64,000 bases of DNA from Zasmidium citrigriseum. Lineage: Eukaryota; Ascomycota; Dothideomycetes; Mycosphaerellales; Mycosphaerellaceae. Below are positions 13,950 through 24,958 of this stretch, piece by piece. The DNA lies in assembly GCA_002786025.1 (NCBI GenBank), contig NHNW01000005.1:1-64000 (forward strand), read 5' to 3'. Each line of letters begins with the position of its first letter. Within the stretch, counting starts at the first letter, position 1. The position numbers and the translations under genes were made by a program. Below the pieces are notes generated by a model. The model worked only from the letters and a program-made list of their open reading frames with translations, was not told where the DNA came from and ran no database searches.

Positions 13950-16900
13950 AGTCGCTAGAGAGTCTAGAGTATAAGAGAAGGGACTAGGCCGCCTAAGCGG
14001 CGGTATAATACTTCTCGTAATAGAGTAGGCTAAGTAGGAGATTAGCGATAATATAATAGTTACTAGCTATAGCATTTTATTCTAGACTAGTACGGATATA
14101 ATAATAGTAGTCTATTTACTACCGTTAATACTAGACGAAGAGGTAGTAACGGTACTATAAACCCTTACTAATAGTATAGTTATAATAGGAGATATTAATA
14201 TACGCCTATATAGTACGAATAACTTCTAAGATAAGGGTATTCGCTATACGGACTAGATTACGGTATTATCGTAGCTTAGAAGAGAGAATAATCTCGCCTA
14301 GATACTACTAGATAGAGACAATAAGCGTTTACTAGGTATACCGCTTTAAAAGAAACTTACGATAGACTACTACTTCGCGAAGTATACGAAGAAGAAGCTA
14401 GAACTACTATTACTTAACGCGAAGGTACTAGGCCTATAAACGGATTATAAATACTTTATATGTCTTAGGCTAGGATACGATTCGTAAAAGACTAGAGCCG
14501 TAATTAATCTACTATAGTACTAGATAGGCCTACTCTAAGAGAGAGGTAAACGAATTTAGTTAATAGCCGAATTCGAGCGCTAACTAGACCGATACTATAC
14601 CCTCCTCTAAATAGAGAATATCGACTATATTAATAAAGGCCTTATAACTATAGTCTAGAAGGTACTCTAAGCGACTATTAGTAGAGTAAGCTATAGGGCG
14701 TATATACCCTATATAACTACTCGATAAGTAACTCGAAACCCTAAGATATAGAAGAGGTAGTCTAAGAAAGTAAATAAGTAGCCTAAGGGATCCGCCTATA
14801 AGCCGAAAAAGTAGAGTAGGCTAAGGAAGCTAAGGCCTAAGAAGAATTACCCTCTACGTCGCCCTAAAACTACGCTAAAAGTAGACGATTTAATATAAGG
14901 GTCTATAAGGCTATATAAGCTAGTAAGCTCGAGAGGAGGAGGCCTAGATAGTAACGAACCTATTTAGCTAATAGAAATAGGTAGTAATACTATAGCTAAA
15001 ATATACCGATTACTTCGATAACGCTACTACTACCTATCGACTTATTACTAAAGGCTATTTTACGATATAGAGGACTACTCGATATAGATAGCCCGACTAA
15101 TAGAGCTAGATAGTTAATAGTCGCTAATAATTATAATCGATAATATCCGTAAGATAATCGCTTAGTAAGATAGAATAAAAAGTAGTAGTAGTAATAGTAT
15201 CTATATATAAGCGCTTAAGGTACTTAGGTATACTTAGCTTCCTATAATAATATATAAGCTCTACTCGAAGTATCTAGCGACTAGGCGAATACCTTATCGC
15301 TAGAACGATACAGAGATTTATTTAATTCGTAAGAAGGCTTATAGTCCGAATAATATTAGAAACCTACGCCTAATTACGCTTATATACGAATTTCGAAAGT
15401 TATTTAAACGTATAATACTATTATTTTTTAACTAGAATAGTTAGGCTAAGGTATATAAAACGTAAGCTAGATTTAGGTTAAACTACTTAACCTTAACTAA
15501 CGCCGCTATACTCTATCTTAGAATATATACTAGACGTACCCGATATATTATATTTATTAATTTTAAATTAGCGTTCGATATTATTAACTATTAGCTACTC
15601 GCGGAAAAGCTACGCTAATAAGACTACTCTCCGATTATACGAAGGCTTATTATAAGTCTAGTATTTATAAGAGTACGATCGCGAGCTCTAGTTAATAATA
15701 GCGCTATACTATAGTTCTAATAAATAAGAGGAGTATATTAGGGTAGACTATATTCTATACGGCTATTTACGATCTTTATAGATAATCTATTAGAAGACTT
15801 AAATAAGGATAGCGCGGCGGAACCTATCCTAAGAAGTCTATTTTTCGCCGATAATAGAACGATCCTAGCCGATAGTATAGATAAAATTAAATATACGCTT
15901 AAAGTACTAGATACCTAGTATAAGGCTAATAATATAAAATTAAATGTTCTAAAGTATATAGTAATATATAATATTAACGAAGATAAAGAAGAGCCTAAGC
16001 TACTTTACGTTAATAGATAAGTAATTCCCGTTATTCTAAGGGGCGAATTATATACCTATCTTAGATTCCTAGTTAAATATAGCGGTATCGATTTTATAGC
16101 CTACCTAAAGGATAGAATAAAGAGGGCCGTAAATAAGACAATATAGCTATAAGACTATTCCGATATATAGGGAGTAGGATATCGACTCCGCGTATATAAC
16201 CGCTATATCGCCCTAATATTTAAATATAGCGCCTATCTAGTAACGATCTAGTTTAAATCGTCGATATACTATACGCTAAATTACCCTCCCTAGGACTAAC
16301 CGCTAAATAGATTTAGTAAGATAACTACGGATCGCTATATAGATTTAATACGGTAGATCGTACTTCGATAAAGGTATTAAAATTTAGTTCGTAATACCTA
16401 CGGAATTCCTCTAGTATAATAACGGTTCGAGGAACTTCGAGTATCTTATTAAATAGGTCTTTAAGCTCTAGTAAATACGGGATATACTATAGACGTCTTA
16501 ACGATATAACCGCTAATTCGAGCGATTTCGGCTATTAATTATAAGGACTTCCGAGTTACTCCTAATAAAAGCTACTACTAGAAGGACTATCTTAAATAAG
16601 AGATAGAGTATACTAATACGATAACTTTAACGAAGGCGATACTTCGAAAGTATTACCTTTAAAGACGTAAAGTAAAACTAGAGAGGGAGAGGGATAGTCT
16701 CTACCTAAAATGTACTTAGAAGATATTAGCGAAGAGGTTAATACGAGGGTTTTAGAGAGTAGACGTTATATTCTTAGTACTAAAGGACTACTAAGACCGC
16801 CTACTATACTACCGAATTAGTAGATACCTATATAAGTATAAATATATATATAGAAAGGAAATCTACGCGAATTACGACCTATACTCTTAGCTAAACTTAT

Positions 16901-17082
16901 ATATCCCTCTAACGAAACGAGAGGAGCGATAGCGGGCCCGCGATTCTAAACTTTATAAACGAATAGTCGACCGAAAAAATAAAGGTATAAGATAAGCGAC
17001 GTCCGCGGAATATACTAGTAACTATACTAACGAGGATAATAGTAGCGCTAATAACGAGGCGAATAAGGAGAACGACGACTAA
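13950..17082 (+). pseudogene. RIP-killed non-LTR retrotransposon (LINE) ORF2: endonuclease and reverse transcriptase
   Basis: One frame holds an apurinic-endonuclease-type motif at about 14,179-14,205 (VIIGDINIR, matching the GD-N-R core of the EEP fold) and, 1.65 kb downstream in the same frame, LINE reverse transcriptase landmarks. These are IFINFKLAFD at about 15,548-15,580 and the catalytic box LFFADN at 15,838-15,855, where the family has FADD. The frame continues to a TAA at 17,080-17,082 after an acidic END-rich tail, which may be the native stop. Internal TAG codons sit where Trp or Gln would be expected. The arrangement fits fungal Tad-like LINEs. The element is non-functional; its ends and any poly(A)-type tail were not resolved. 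Confidence 0.75.
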
Positions 17083-19309
17083 ATCTTACTAATCGACTTT
17101 CTAATTAATACGCTCTAGTTTCGACGCGTATTCGATACTCTTTTAGAGATAGTAACTAAAGTACGGACTAAGTATTATATCGATTAATATAAAATATCCG
17201 AAAGGAATATTATTAACTATAAGGCTATCGAAGGTCTTATAGGAAGTAGTAATAGGAGTAACCTAGATAGTAGCGATATATAGGATATTATAGATATAAT
17301 AGTAAGCTAATTAAGAAGGGTAAGATTATAGATTTCGGGTTATAAGTCTAGATAGTTTAGAGTAAGGATATATATTAATCGATCGTAAAGTTTACTACCT
17401 TTAAAGAATTCCTTTTATCCTAGGTAACGATATAAAACTACCTTACTACGTCGCTATATTAGGACGTAGTAAAGACGCTTCTAGGTTTATAGTAAGTACC
17501 TAGGACAGAGTATAATCTATTATAAGTAGTCGATACGGAGCTAGGGGAAAGGCTATAAAAGGCCGATTTTATTAGAGCTCCTACCCTAGAAGGCGACTAA
17601 GTCTATAAGAAGTATAATATTACCTAGTATTAAGATTAAGACGATAATTAATTAAGGTACTACCTTAGGCGAGGAACTAATCCGCTAAGCCTAGGGGAAC
17701 CCTTAAAGGCCTAAGAGTAGCTAGTATATATTAGGAAACGACGAAAACTAGCTAATCGACCTAGTATAATAACCTTCGGGTAGCTTTTCGGTATAATAGA
17801 GATACGATATTATAGTAACTCTAAGCTACTTAGTCCCTATAGTATATAGTATAGTAAGGGGTCCTATTCGGTTAGCGTTAGTAGAATAAGTAAGGGCCTA
17901 TTCTATAAGTAGGGGTACTAGTTAGAGTACGAATCCGAAAGATATTCTCTAAGAAAGTAGAGTTTACTAGAGGGTAGTTATAAAAGCGTATAAGGAAGGG
18001 AGGGAACTTAGTAATTAGAAACTATAGCGTCCTTAATATAGCCTCTATAAGCTAACTTATACGATAAATCCTACCCTACTAAGGATAGGACGAGTATAGA
18101 TAAGTAAGTAGAGTAACTATATACTATAGAGGAATATCGTACTAGGGCCCTATTATAGTTATAGTAAATACTAGTAGCTATAAGATAAAAATTATAGGGA
18201 TAAGCCCCTAACTCCGCTAGAGTACCCTAACCTATAGAGACTAGTCGGACTAACTACTAGGTAGTAACCTAGATAGGACGACGAACTCTAAAAAGTTTAG
18301 CTAGAGACGTATTAAGTAGAGCTAGGTACGCTAGTAAGTTAGGAGCTACCTAAACTTAAAGGTAAAAGAGGCTATTAAAAGCTATAGACTAAAAGGATAT
18401 CTAGGAAGTAGAAGTAGATTGTAGAGGGGATAAACTATAGCTCGGATAAGGAACTTATAGAATAAGGAGTATAGGAGGTAAGACGCTAGAAACTAAGTAT
18501 TACTAACTCTCTATATATAGAAGTATTAGTCGGATAAGACGGAGTATAGAACTTATATAGATCTTAGCTAGAGATTATATCGGATAAGACGGTAATATAG
18601 ATCTCTAATCTTAAAGGCTAGTCGTATCTAGCTAAGACGCTAACTCTAATTCTCTACTAGTATAGTAGTCGATTTAGATAAGAACTACTATAACCCCTAC
18701 GTAGCCTAGCGGAGAGTTACTATAGCTCGAAGTATTAGCTACTCTAGGACCCTAGTAGATAAACTCTCTAAAACCTACTACGATTAATACGGATAACGAT
18801 AGTAGTATAAGGATAGAAGGCTAACTCTACCTATAGAGAGATATAATTAATCCTAGATAAGCTAGTCTAGGACTCCTTAAAGCTTATATTACAGAAGTAG
18901 AATATCGAGGAAATAGAGGTCGATAGCGGACGATAGAAAGTCTTAGGATCTAACGAGAAAGGGGTCGGTTAAGAGGTAATACTATAGATAGTATAGCTAA
19001 GTAAGGCTTATTTCTTATTATCTCTTAGCCTAAGTAGAGAAGTAATAGTAAAATCCTAACCCTAACCCTACTCTAAACTACTTATAAAGACGTCGATATA
19101 GCTACTCTATATTAAACGGCTTAATACTAGTCTCTCTAAAAGCTAACTAGATATTCTTCTTTAAAAATATAAGCGATATCTTACGCTCTCTAAATATATT
19201 ATAAACTTAGCTACTCTAAATCGACCTACTTTAAGATAAATTACTCTATTAACTACTAGTCGATAGTAGTACTTATATAGCTAGAAGATAACTATATTAA
19301 GTAGCTATA

Positions 19310-19800
19310 AGAAATAAGAAGTATAAGGAGGTAGCCTATATATAAGAATTTATAACTAATAAGTAGACTTAAGGAACTTAAAGAAGTAGTAACTACTATA
19401 GTTATTAATAATAAGGAGCCGCTACTTCTTATTATTAGTAGGCTATAATAGTCGCTTAAAGTACTTAATCTATTTTTATACTAGCTTATTATTAAGATAG
19501 CTACTCTTAAAGGTACCTATAAGTATATTATTAAGTACGCTCTTATTAAACTAGCTACTTATAATAGCTACCCTACTTATAATTAGTATAGGCTTAATAG
19601 AGCCGCTTATAGTATTAACTACCTCTATAACTATAATATACTTATAATTATATTTACTTAGAGTCTAACTATACTTCCTTACGTCTATTATAATAATATA
19701 CTAGTTACCGCTAATAGCTATATAGAAGCTAATTTCGTCTATATTCTAGATATTATAAGGTAGTACCTAATATTACTAGATTATCTTCCCTAGGCTAGTA
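19310..19800 (+). pseudogene. Unidentified coding-like relic
   Basis: A plus-strand frame reads as protein for about 160 codons if TAG/TAA are taken as decayed Trp/Gln codons. It is rich in Leu, Ile, Tyr and Asn, as RIP makes most sequences. I recognise no motif. It may be part of a longer dead gene or a chance open stretch in biased sequence. Confidence 0.25.
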
Positions 19801-20611
19801 AACTAAGCTTAAATAATATCTAGATTATAAGCTAACTATCTTACTAACTTAATAGGTTTTATCTTAACCTTCTTATAATTATACTTAGCTTAGAATCTCT
19901 TCTACTAGTTTAGGCCTAATAGCTCTATTTATCTATTAGCTAACTTTCTATATAGAAGCTTTTCTATAATACTCTTTACTAAATCTAGTAGTATTAATAA
20001 CTATATTATATCGCGCTAAATAATATACTTAAGTAGTACTTCTATCTACTACTCGTTAACTTAATTACTAACTACTACCTAGCCTATTAACGACGCCTAG
20101 TAGTAGCGATATTAATAATTAACCTTCTAGTAGATATTTTTAGTAACCCTATCTTAATACTATTTACTTACGTTCTAGATTATACTACTCTTACCCTCTT
20201 TAATACTTATATCTTTAACTATATCTATTATTTACTACTTCCTAATCTCCTATCTTATAACTATTATAGTTACTACTCTATAGGCCTTTAAATACTTCTT
20301 CTTATAGCCTATATTAATTAACCCTAGTATATTATATAGAAGATAATAGAGTATAAAGAAGAGAATAGATATATACTAAACCTTTATATAATAGACTTTT
20401 AAAAGCTAACCTATCCTTAACTAGAAACTTAATATCTAAGCGTCTCTAGCTTATATATCTTTCTAAATAGATAGTATATAGTAGAAGACTACTTTCTCTA
20501 TATATATAATATAGATCTTTAGATATATAATTATTATATAGATAGGTATTACCTAAGAGAATTAATATATAAGTACTACCTACCTTAGAGTTATTAGAGC
20601 TTATAAAACCC

Positions 20612-23150
20612 TAGATAGATATAAAGTTATTAAGAGATAGTAGAGTTACCTTTATAGTAGCTACTTTAGTTACTTAACTTAACTTTAAATATATTTAGAT
20701 AGGTTTTATATTATATAGGGACTACTTCCTTTACTTCTAGAAGTATTCGCTATCCTCTTTCCTTTATTTATTCTACCTTAAATAGTTAAAAGTATTAGAT
20801 TTTTTAGTATCTCCGATTACTTTAGTTTAAATTACTTCTAAGGGAACCTTTCGCTCTAATTTTAACGCTACTCTCTATTTTCGAATTAGTTAACTTATTC
20901 TTCTACTACTTAGATATAGACTTCTTAAGAGATAATAGAGTTACCCTTATAGTAGCTATCTTAAATACTTAACTTAACCTCGAATATATTTATATAGGCT
21001 CTATATCGTATAGGGACTACTTCCTATACTTCTAGAAGTATTTGCTATCCTCTTTCCTTTATTTATTCTATTTTAAATAGCTAAAAGTATTAGATTTTTT
21101 AGTACCTCTAATTACTTTAGTTTTAATTACTTCTAAGGGAACCTTTCGCCTTAATTTTAATACTACCCTCTATTTTCGAATTAGACTACTTATTCTTCTA
21201 CTACTTAGATATAGACTTTTTAAGGGATAGTAGAGTTACTTTTATAGTAACTATTTTAAATACTTAACTTAACTTTAAATATATTTATATAGGCTCTATA
21301 TTATATAGGGACTATTTTCTATACTTCTAGAAGTATTCGCTACCCTCCTTCTTTCGTTTATTCTACCTTAAATAGCTAAAAGTATTAGATTTTTTAGTAT
21401 CTTTAATTACTTTAGTTTAAATCGCTTCTAAGGGAATCTTTTATACTAATTTTAATACTACCCTCTATTTTCGAATTAGACTACTTATTCTTCTACTACT
21501 TAGATATAGACTTCTTAAGGGACGGTAGAGTCGCCTTTATAGTAGCTACTTTAGATACTTAACTTAACCTCGAATACGTTCGTATAGGCTCTATATTATA
21601 TAGGGACTACTTCCTATACTTTTAGAAGCGTTTACTACTCTTCTTCCTTTATTTATTCTACCTTAAATAGCTAAAAGTATTAGATTTTTTAGTACTTCTA
21701 ATTACTTCGGTTTAAATTACTTCTAAGAGAACCTTTCGTCTCGATTTTAACGCTACCCTCTATTTTCGAATTAGTTAAGTTATTCTTCTACTACTTAGAT
21801 ATAGACTTCTTAAGAGATAGTAGAGTTACCTTTATAGTAGCTACCTTAGATACTTAACTTAACCCCGAATATATTTATATAAGCTTTATATTATATAGGG
21901 ACTACTTCCTTTACTTTTAGAAGTATTTACTATCCTCTTTCCTTTATTTATTCTACTTTAAATAGCTAAAGGTATTAGATTTTTTAGTACCTCTAATTAC
22001 TTTAGTTTAAATTACTTCTAAGGGAACCTTTTACCTTAATTTTAACGCTACTCTCTATTTTCGAATTAGTTAAGTTATTCTTCTACTACTTAGATATAGA
22101 CTTCTTAAGGAATAGTAGAGTCGCTCTTATAGTAGCTACCTTAGATACTTAACTCGACCCTAAATATATTTATATAGGCTCTATATTATATAGAGACTAC
22201 TTTCTATACTTCTAGAAGTATTCGCTACTCTCCTTCCTTTATTTATTCTACCTCGAATAGTTAAGGGTATTAGATTTTTTAGTATTTTCGATTACTTTAG
22301 TTTTAATCGCTTTTAAGGGAACCTTTCGCCTTAATTTTAACGCTATCCTCTATTTTCGAATTAGTTAACTTATTCTTCTACTACTTAGATATAGACTTCT
22401 TAAGGGATAGTAAGATCGCCTCTATAGTAGCTACCTTAGATACTTAACTCGACCTTAAATATATTTATATAGGCTCTATATTATATAGGGACTACTTCCT
22501 ATACTTCTAGAAGTATTCGCTACCTTCCTTCCTTTATTTATTCTATCTCGAATAGCTAAAGGTATTAGATTTTTTAGTACCTCTAATTACTTTAGTTTAA
22601 ATCGCTTCTAAGAGAACTTTTCGCCTCGATTTTAATACTACCCTCTATTTTCGAATTAGTTAAGTTATTCTTCTACTACTTAGATATAGACTTCTTAAGA
22701 GATAGTAGAGTCGCCTTTATAGTAGCTACTTTAGACGCTTAACTTAACCTTAAATACGTTCGTATAGGCTCTATATTATATAGGGACTACTTTCTATACT
22801 TCTAGAAGTATTTACTATCTTCTTTCCTTTATTTATTCTACCTCGAATAGCTAAAGGCGTTAGATTTTTTAGTACTTCTAATTACTTTAGTTTAAATCGC
22901 TTCTAAGGGAGTCTTTTACCCTAATTTTAATACTACCCTCTATTTTCGAATTAGTTAACTTATTCTTCTACTACTTAGATATAGACTTCTCGAGAGATAG
23001 TAGAGTTACCTCTATAGTAGCTACCTTAGACCCTAAACTCGACCTCTAAGATACTTCTATAGGCTCTATATTATATAGAGAGTACTTACTATACTTCTAG
23101 AAGCCTATACTACTTAGCTTCCTTTACTACTTCTACTTTAGTAGTAAAAA
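20612..23150. repeat. 295-bp satellite, about 8.6 tandem copies
   Basis: The landmark GATTTTTTAGTA occurs at 20,798, 21,093, 21,388, 21,683, 21,978, 22,273, 22,568 and 22,863, a constant spacing of exactly 295 bp. A second landmark (TAGATATAGACTTC-like) keeps the same spacing from 20,616. No indels are seen between units. Differences are C/T or G/A changes, many as whole CG-versus-TA swaps. The last partial unit fades out at about 23,150. As 295 is not a multiple of three, this is not an in-frame protein repeat. The array lies wholly inside the RIP block. Confidence 0.93.
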
Positions 23151-24068
23151 AGACTACTTTACCCTTCTATTCTACTATATATTATCCTTCTATATCCTCT
23201 ATATTACTACTAGACTAACTCTAGCCTTTAATAGCGCTTACTCTCTTATAGACTCTTATATAGAAACCTCTAAGTATTATATACTAGGACTCTATTTTAT
23301 TATAAACTCCTTAGGAAGGCTAGATAGTACTTTACTTCCTAGTACTATATAGTATATTATAAGACTCTAGAATTTCCTCTAAGCTAGAGGTAATCTACTA
23401 TCTTATTTATCTAGCCCTAGTAGAGAACTAACCCTAACTTAAGTATAATCTAACTAGACGTAGTATATTTAGACTATTTACTAGATAATTAGTAGAGACT
23501 ATAGCTTTATACGCTATCTTAGATATAATACTTCTAGTCCCTAATTACTTAAGTATAGTCTTAGAACTCTAGACTACTCTCTATAAGAGTACTATAGTAT
23601 AAGGTAGAGGTAGCTACCTAGTATAGCTTTTAGGCTTTCCTTAATAGTATAGTATAGTCCTTACTATAAAGGCTATCTAGTAGCCTTAAACCTTTATAGA
23701 GGACCCTAGTATTAGGGCCTAGATATATATAATTAGCTATCTTTAAGTCTTATTCTTAATACTACTTCTTATAGATTATAGAACTCTACTATAATTCGTA
23801 GTCTTATACTACTCTATACTCTATATAGATAGGGGATTCTAGATAATTCTAAGAAGGACGAAGTTTATATATATAACTCCTCTATCCCTAAAGTATAGAA
23901 GAGAGAATAAGGCGAAACCCTAGTCTACTACTAACTCTACTACTAACGTTAAGCTATACTATATATATTAACCCTAGATTTAGGAATATTAAAGGTCTCT
24001 ATAGTATTCTATATACTCTATCTTATAGAGTATAGCTAATAGAAGGTTAGTATTAGAGGAAGAGAGTA

Positions 24069-24770
24069 CTAAGAAATAGCTATAAGATAGAGGTAGGACT
24101 TTACTATTCCTCTATAGAAGTCTATCTAACCTACTTCTCTATCTATTAGGGTTCTTTATCTACTCTTTCTTAGCCTTTCTCTTACTCCTCTAATAAGCTT
24201 AGGTTATCCTCTTTTCCTAAGAGGTATACTAGGGTCTCTAGATCTATTACTTTTACTACTATTAGAGGTACTATCTCTCTTACTATAGGATCTCTTACTA
24301 GTATTACTTCGAACGTCTAGGTATCTACTAGAGCTAGGAATCTCTAAGTTCTCTAGTCCTAAGTCGATTAGATTATCTTCCTCTTCTATATTTAGAAAGT
24401 CTTTATTACTACTATCTTTTAAGGGACTAGACTCTAGATTTTCTTCTATAGTAGGAAAAGAGGGTACCTCTCTATCTCCTACTTTTCTAGTACTACTATT
24501 ATCTAGAGTAGCTTCTATAAAGTCCTCTATAAGATTTCGTTTAGGTAACTTAGGTATATTAGTCTCTAGAAGTCTTAAGTTATCTCTAGTAAGGCTAGAG
24601 AGAGAGATAACTCTCTCTTTTCCTTTACTAGGCTTACTAAGCGTTTATACTATAGAGGAAGTACTAGTACTATCTCTAAAAACTATAGGCTTATCTAGGT
24701 TCTTTAAGTTTAAAGGTTCCTCCTCTCTATTATAATATTCTAGATCTATAGAGCTAAGTTCTATAGCTCT
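24069..24770 (-). pseudogene. 3' part of a large RIP-killed ORF interrupted by the chromovirus
   Basis: Reading the minus strand from 24,770 gives about 233 codons, open except for likely RIP-derived TAG/TAA codons, ending at an in-frame TAG at 24,071-24,069 that may be native or RIP-derived. The text is rich in Ser, Glu, Asp and Lys. Its frame joins exactly to the segment ending at 31,959 when the retrotransposon and one AGATT target copy are removed (codon TCT at 31,961-31,959 followed by AGA at 24,770-24,768). No family was recognised. Confidence 0.6.
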
Positions 24771-24775
24771 AGATT
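24771..24775. repeat. Target-site duplication, left copy (AGATT)
   Basis: AGATT immediately precedes the left LTR and is repeated at 31,959-31,963 immediately after the right LTR. Five-bp duplications are typical of Ty3/gypsy integration. Confidence 0.95.
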
Positions 24776-24958
24776 TGTCACGGATGAGATAGGCGTGAAT
24801 CGAGAAGTTAACAAGTTTGTAGACAATCTACGAAGAGTTTCTAAGAAGCGCTTCCTTATAAGGGAGCTTCCTATCGATAAGGGTATCGATAGGGGCCTTA
24901 GGCATCAATGTCACGGGCAGCTGGCCAGTTGGTGGCCGCTGGGCAGTGGATCGTGACA
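24776..24958 (-). repeat. 3' LTR of the chromovirus, 183 bp
   Basis: It begins TGTCACGGAT and ends ATCGTGACA, giving TG...CA ends within a short terminal inverted repeat. The sequence matches 31,776-31,958 base for base by eye. On the minus strand, U3 runs from 24,958 to about 24,825 and R would start at about 24,824. The last ~43 codons of pol lie in this U3. Confidence 0.97.

Larger units (their letters stand above)
1..24775. other. RIP-saturated AT-rich block, left part
   Basis: CpA and TpG dinucleotides are almost absent over nearly 25 kb (by eye about one per kilobase, for example near 693, 1608, 7847, 14461 and 16711), while TpA is extremely common and CpG survives in many parts. This is the expected end state of repeat-induced point mutation, which changes C to T mainly in CpA on both strands. 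Because ATG, CAT, TGA, TGG and CAG all need CA or TG, start codons and TGA stops have gone and Trp/Gln codons have become TAG/TAA. No intact gene exists here; dead genes are listed separately. Stretches without a recognised relic (about 1-5.5 kb, 6.3-8.7 kb, 17.1-20.6 kb, 23.15-24.07 kb) hold only this degraded sequence. Confidence 0.95.

Noticed and set aside
20612..23150. Regular spacing suggested a CRISPR-like or protein-coding repeat array
   Set aside because: The whole 295-bp unit repeats with no repeat/spacer division, and 295 is not a multiple of three; it is a satellite.
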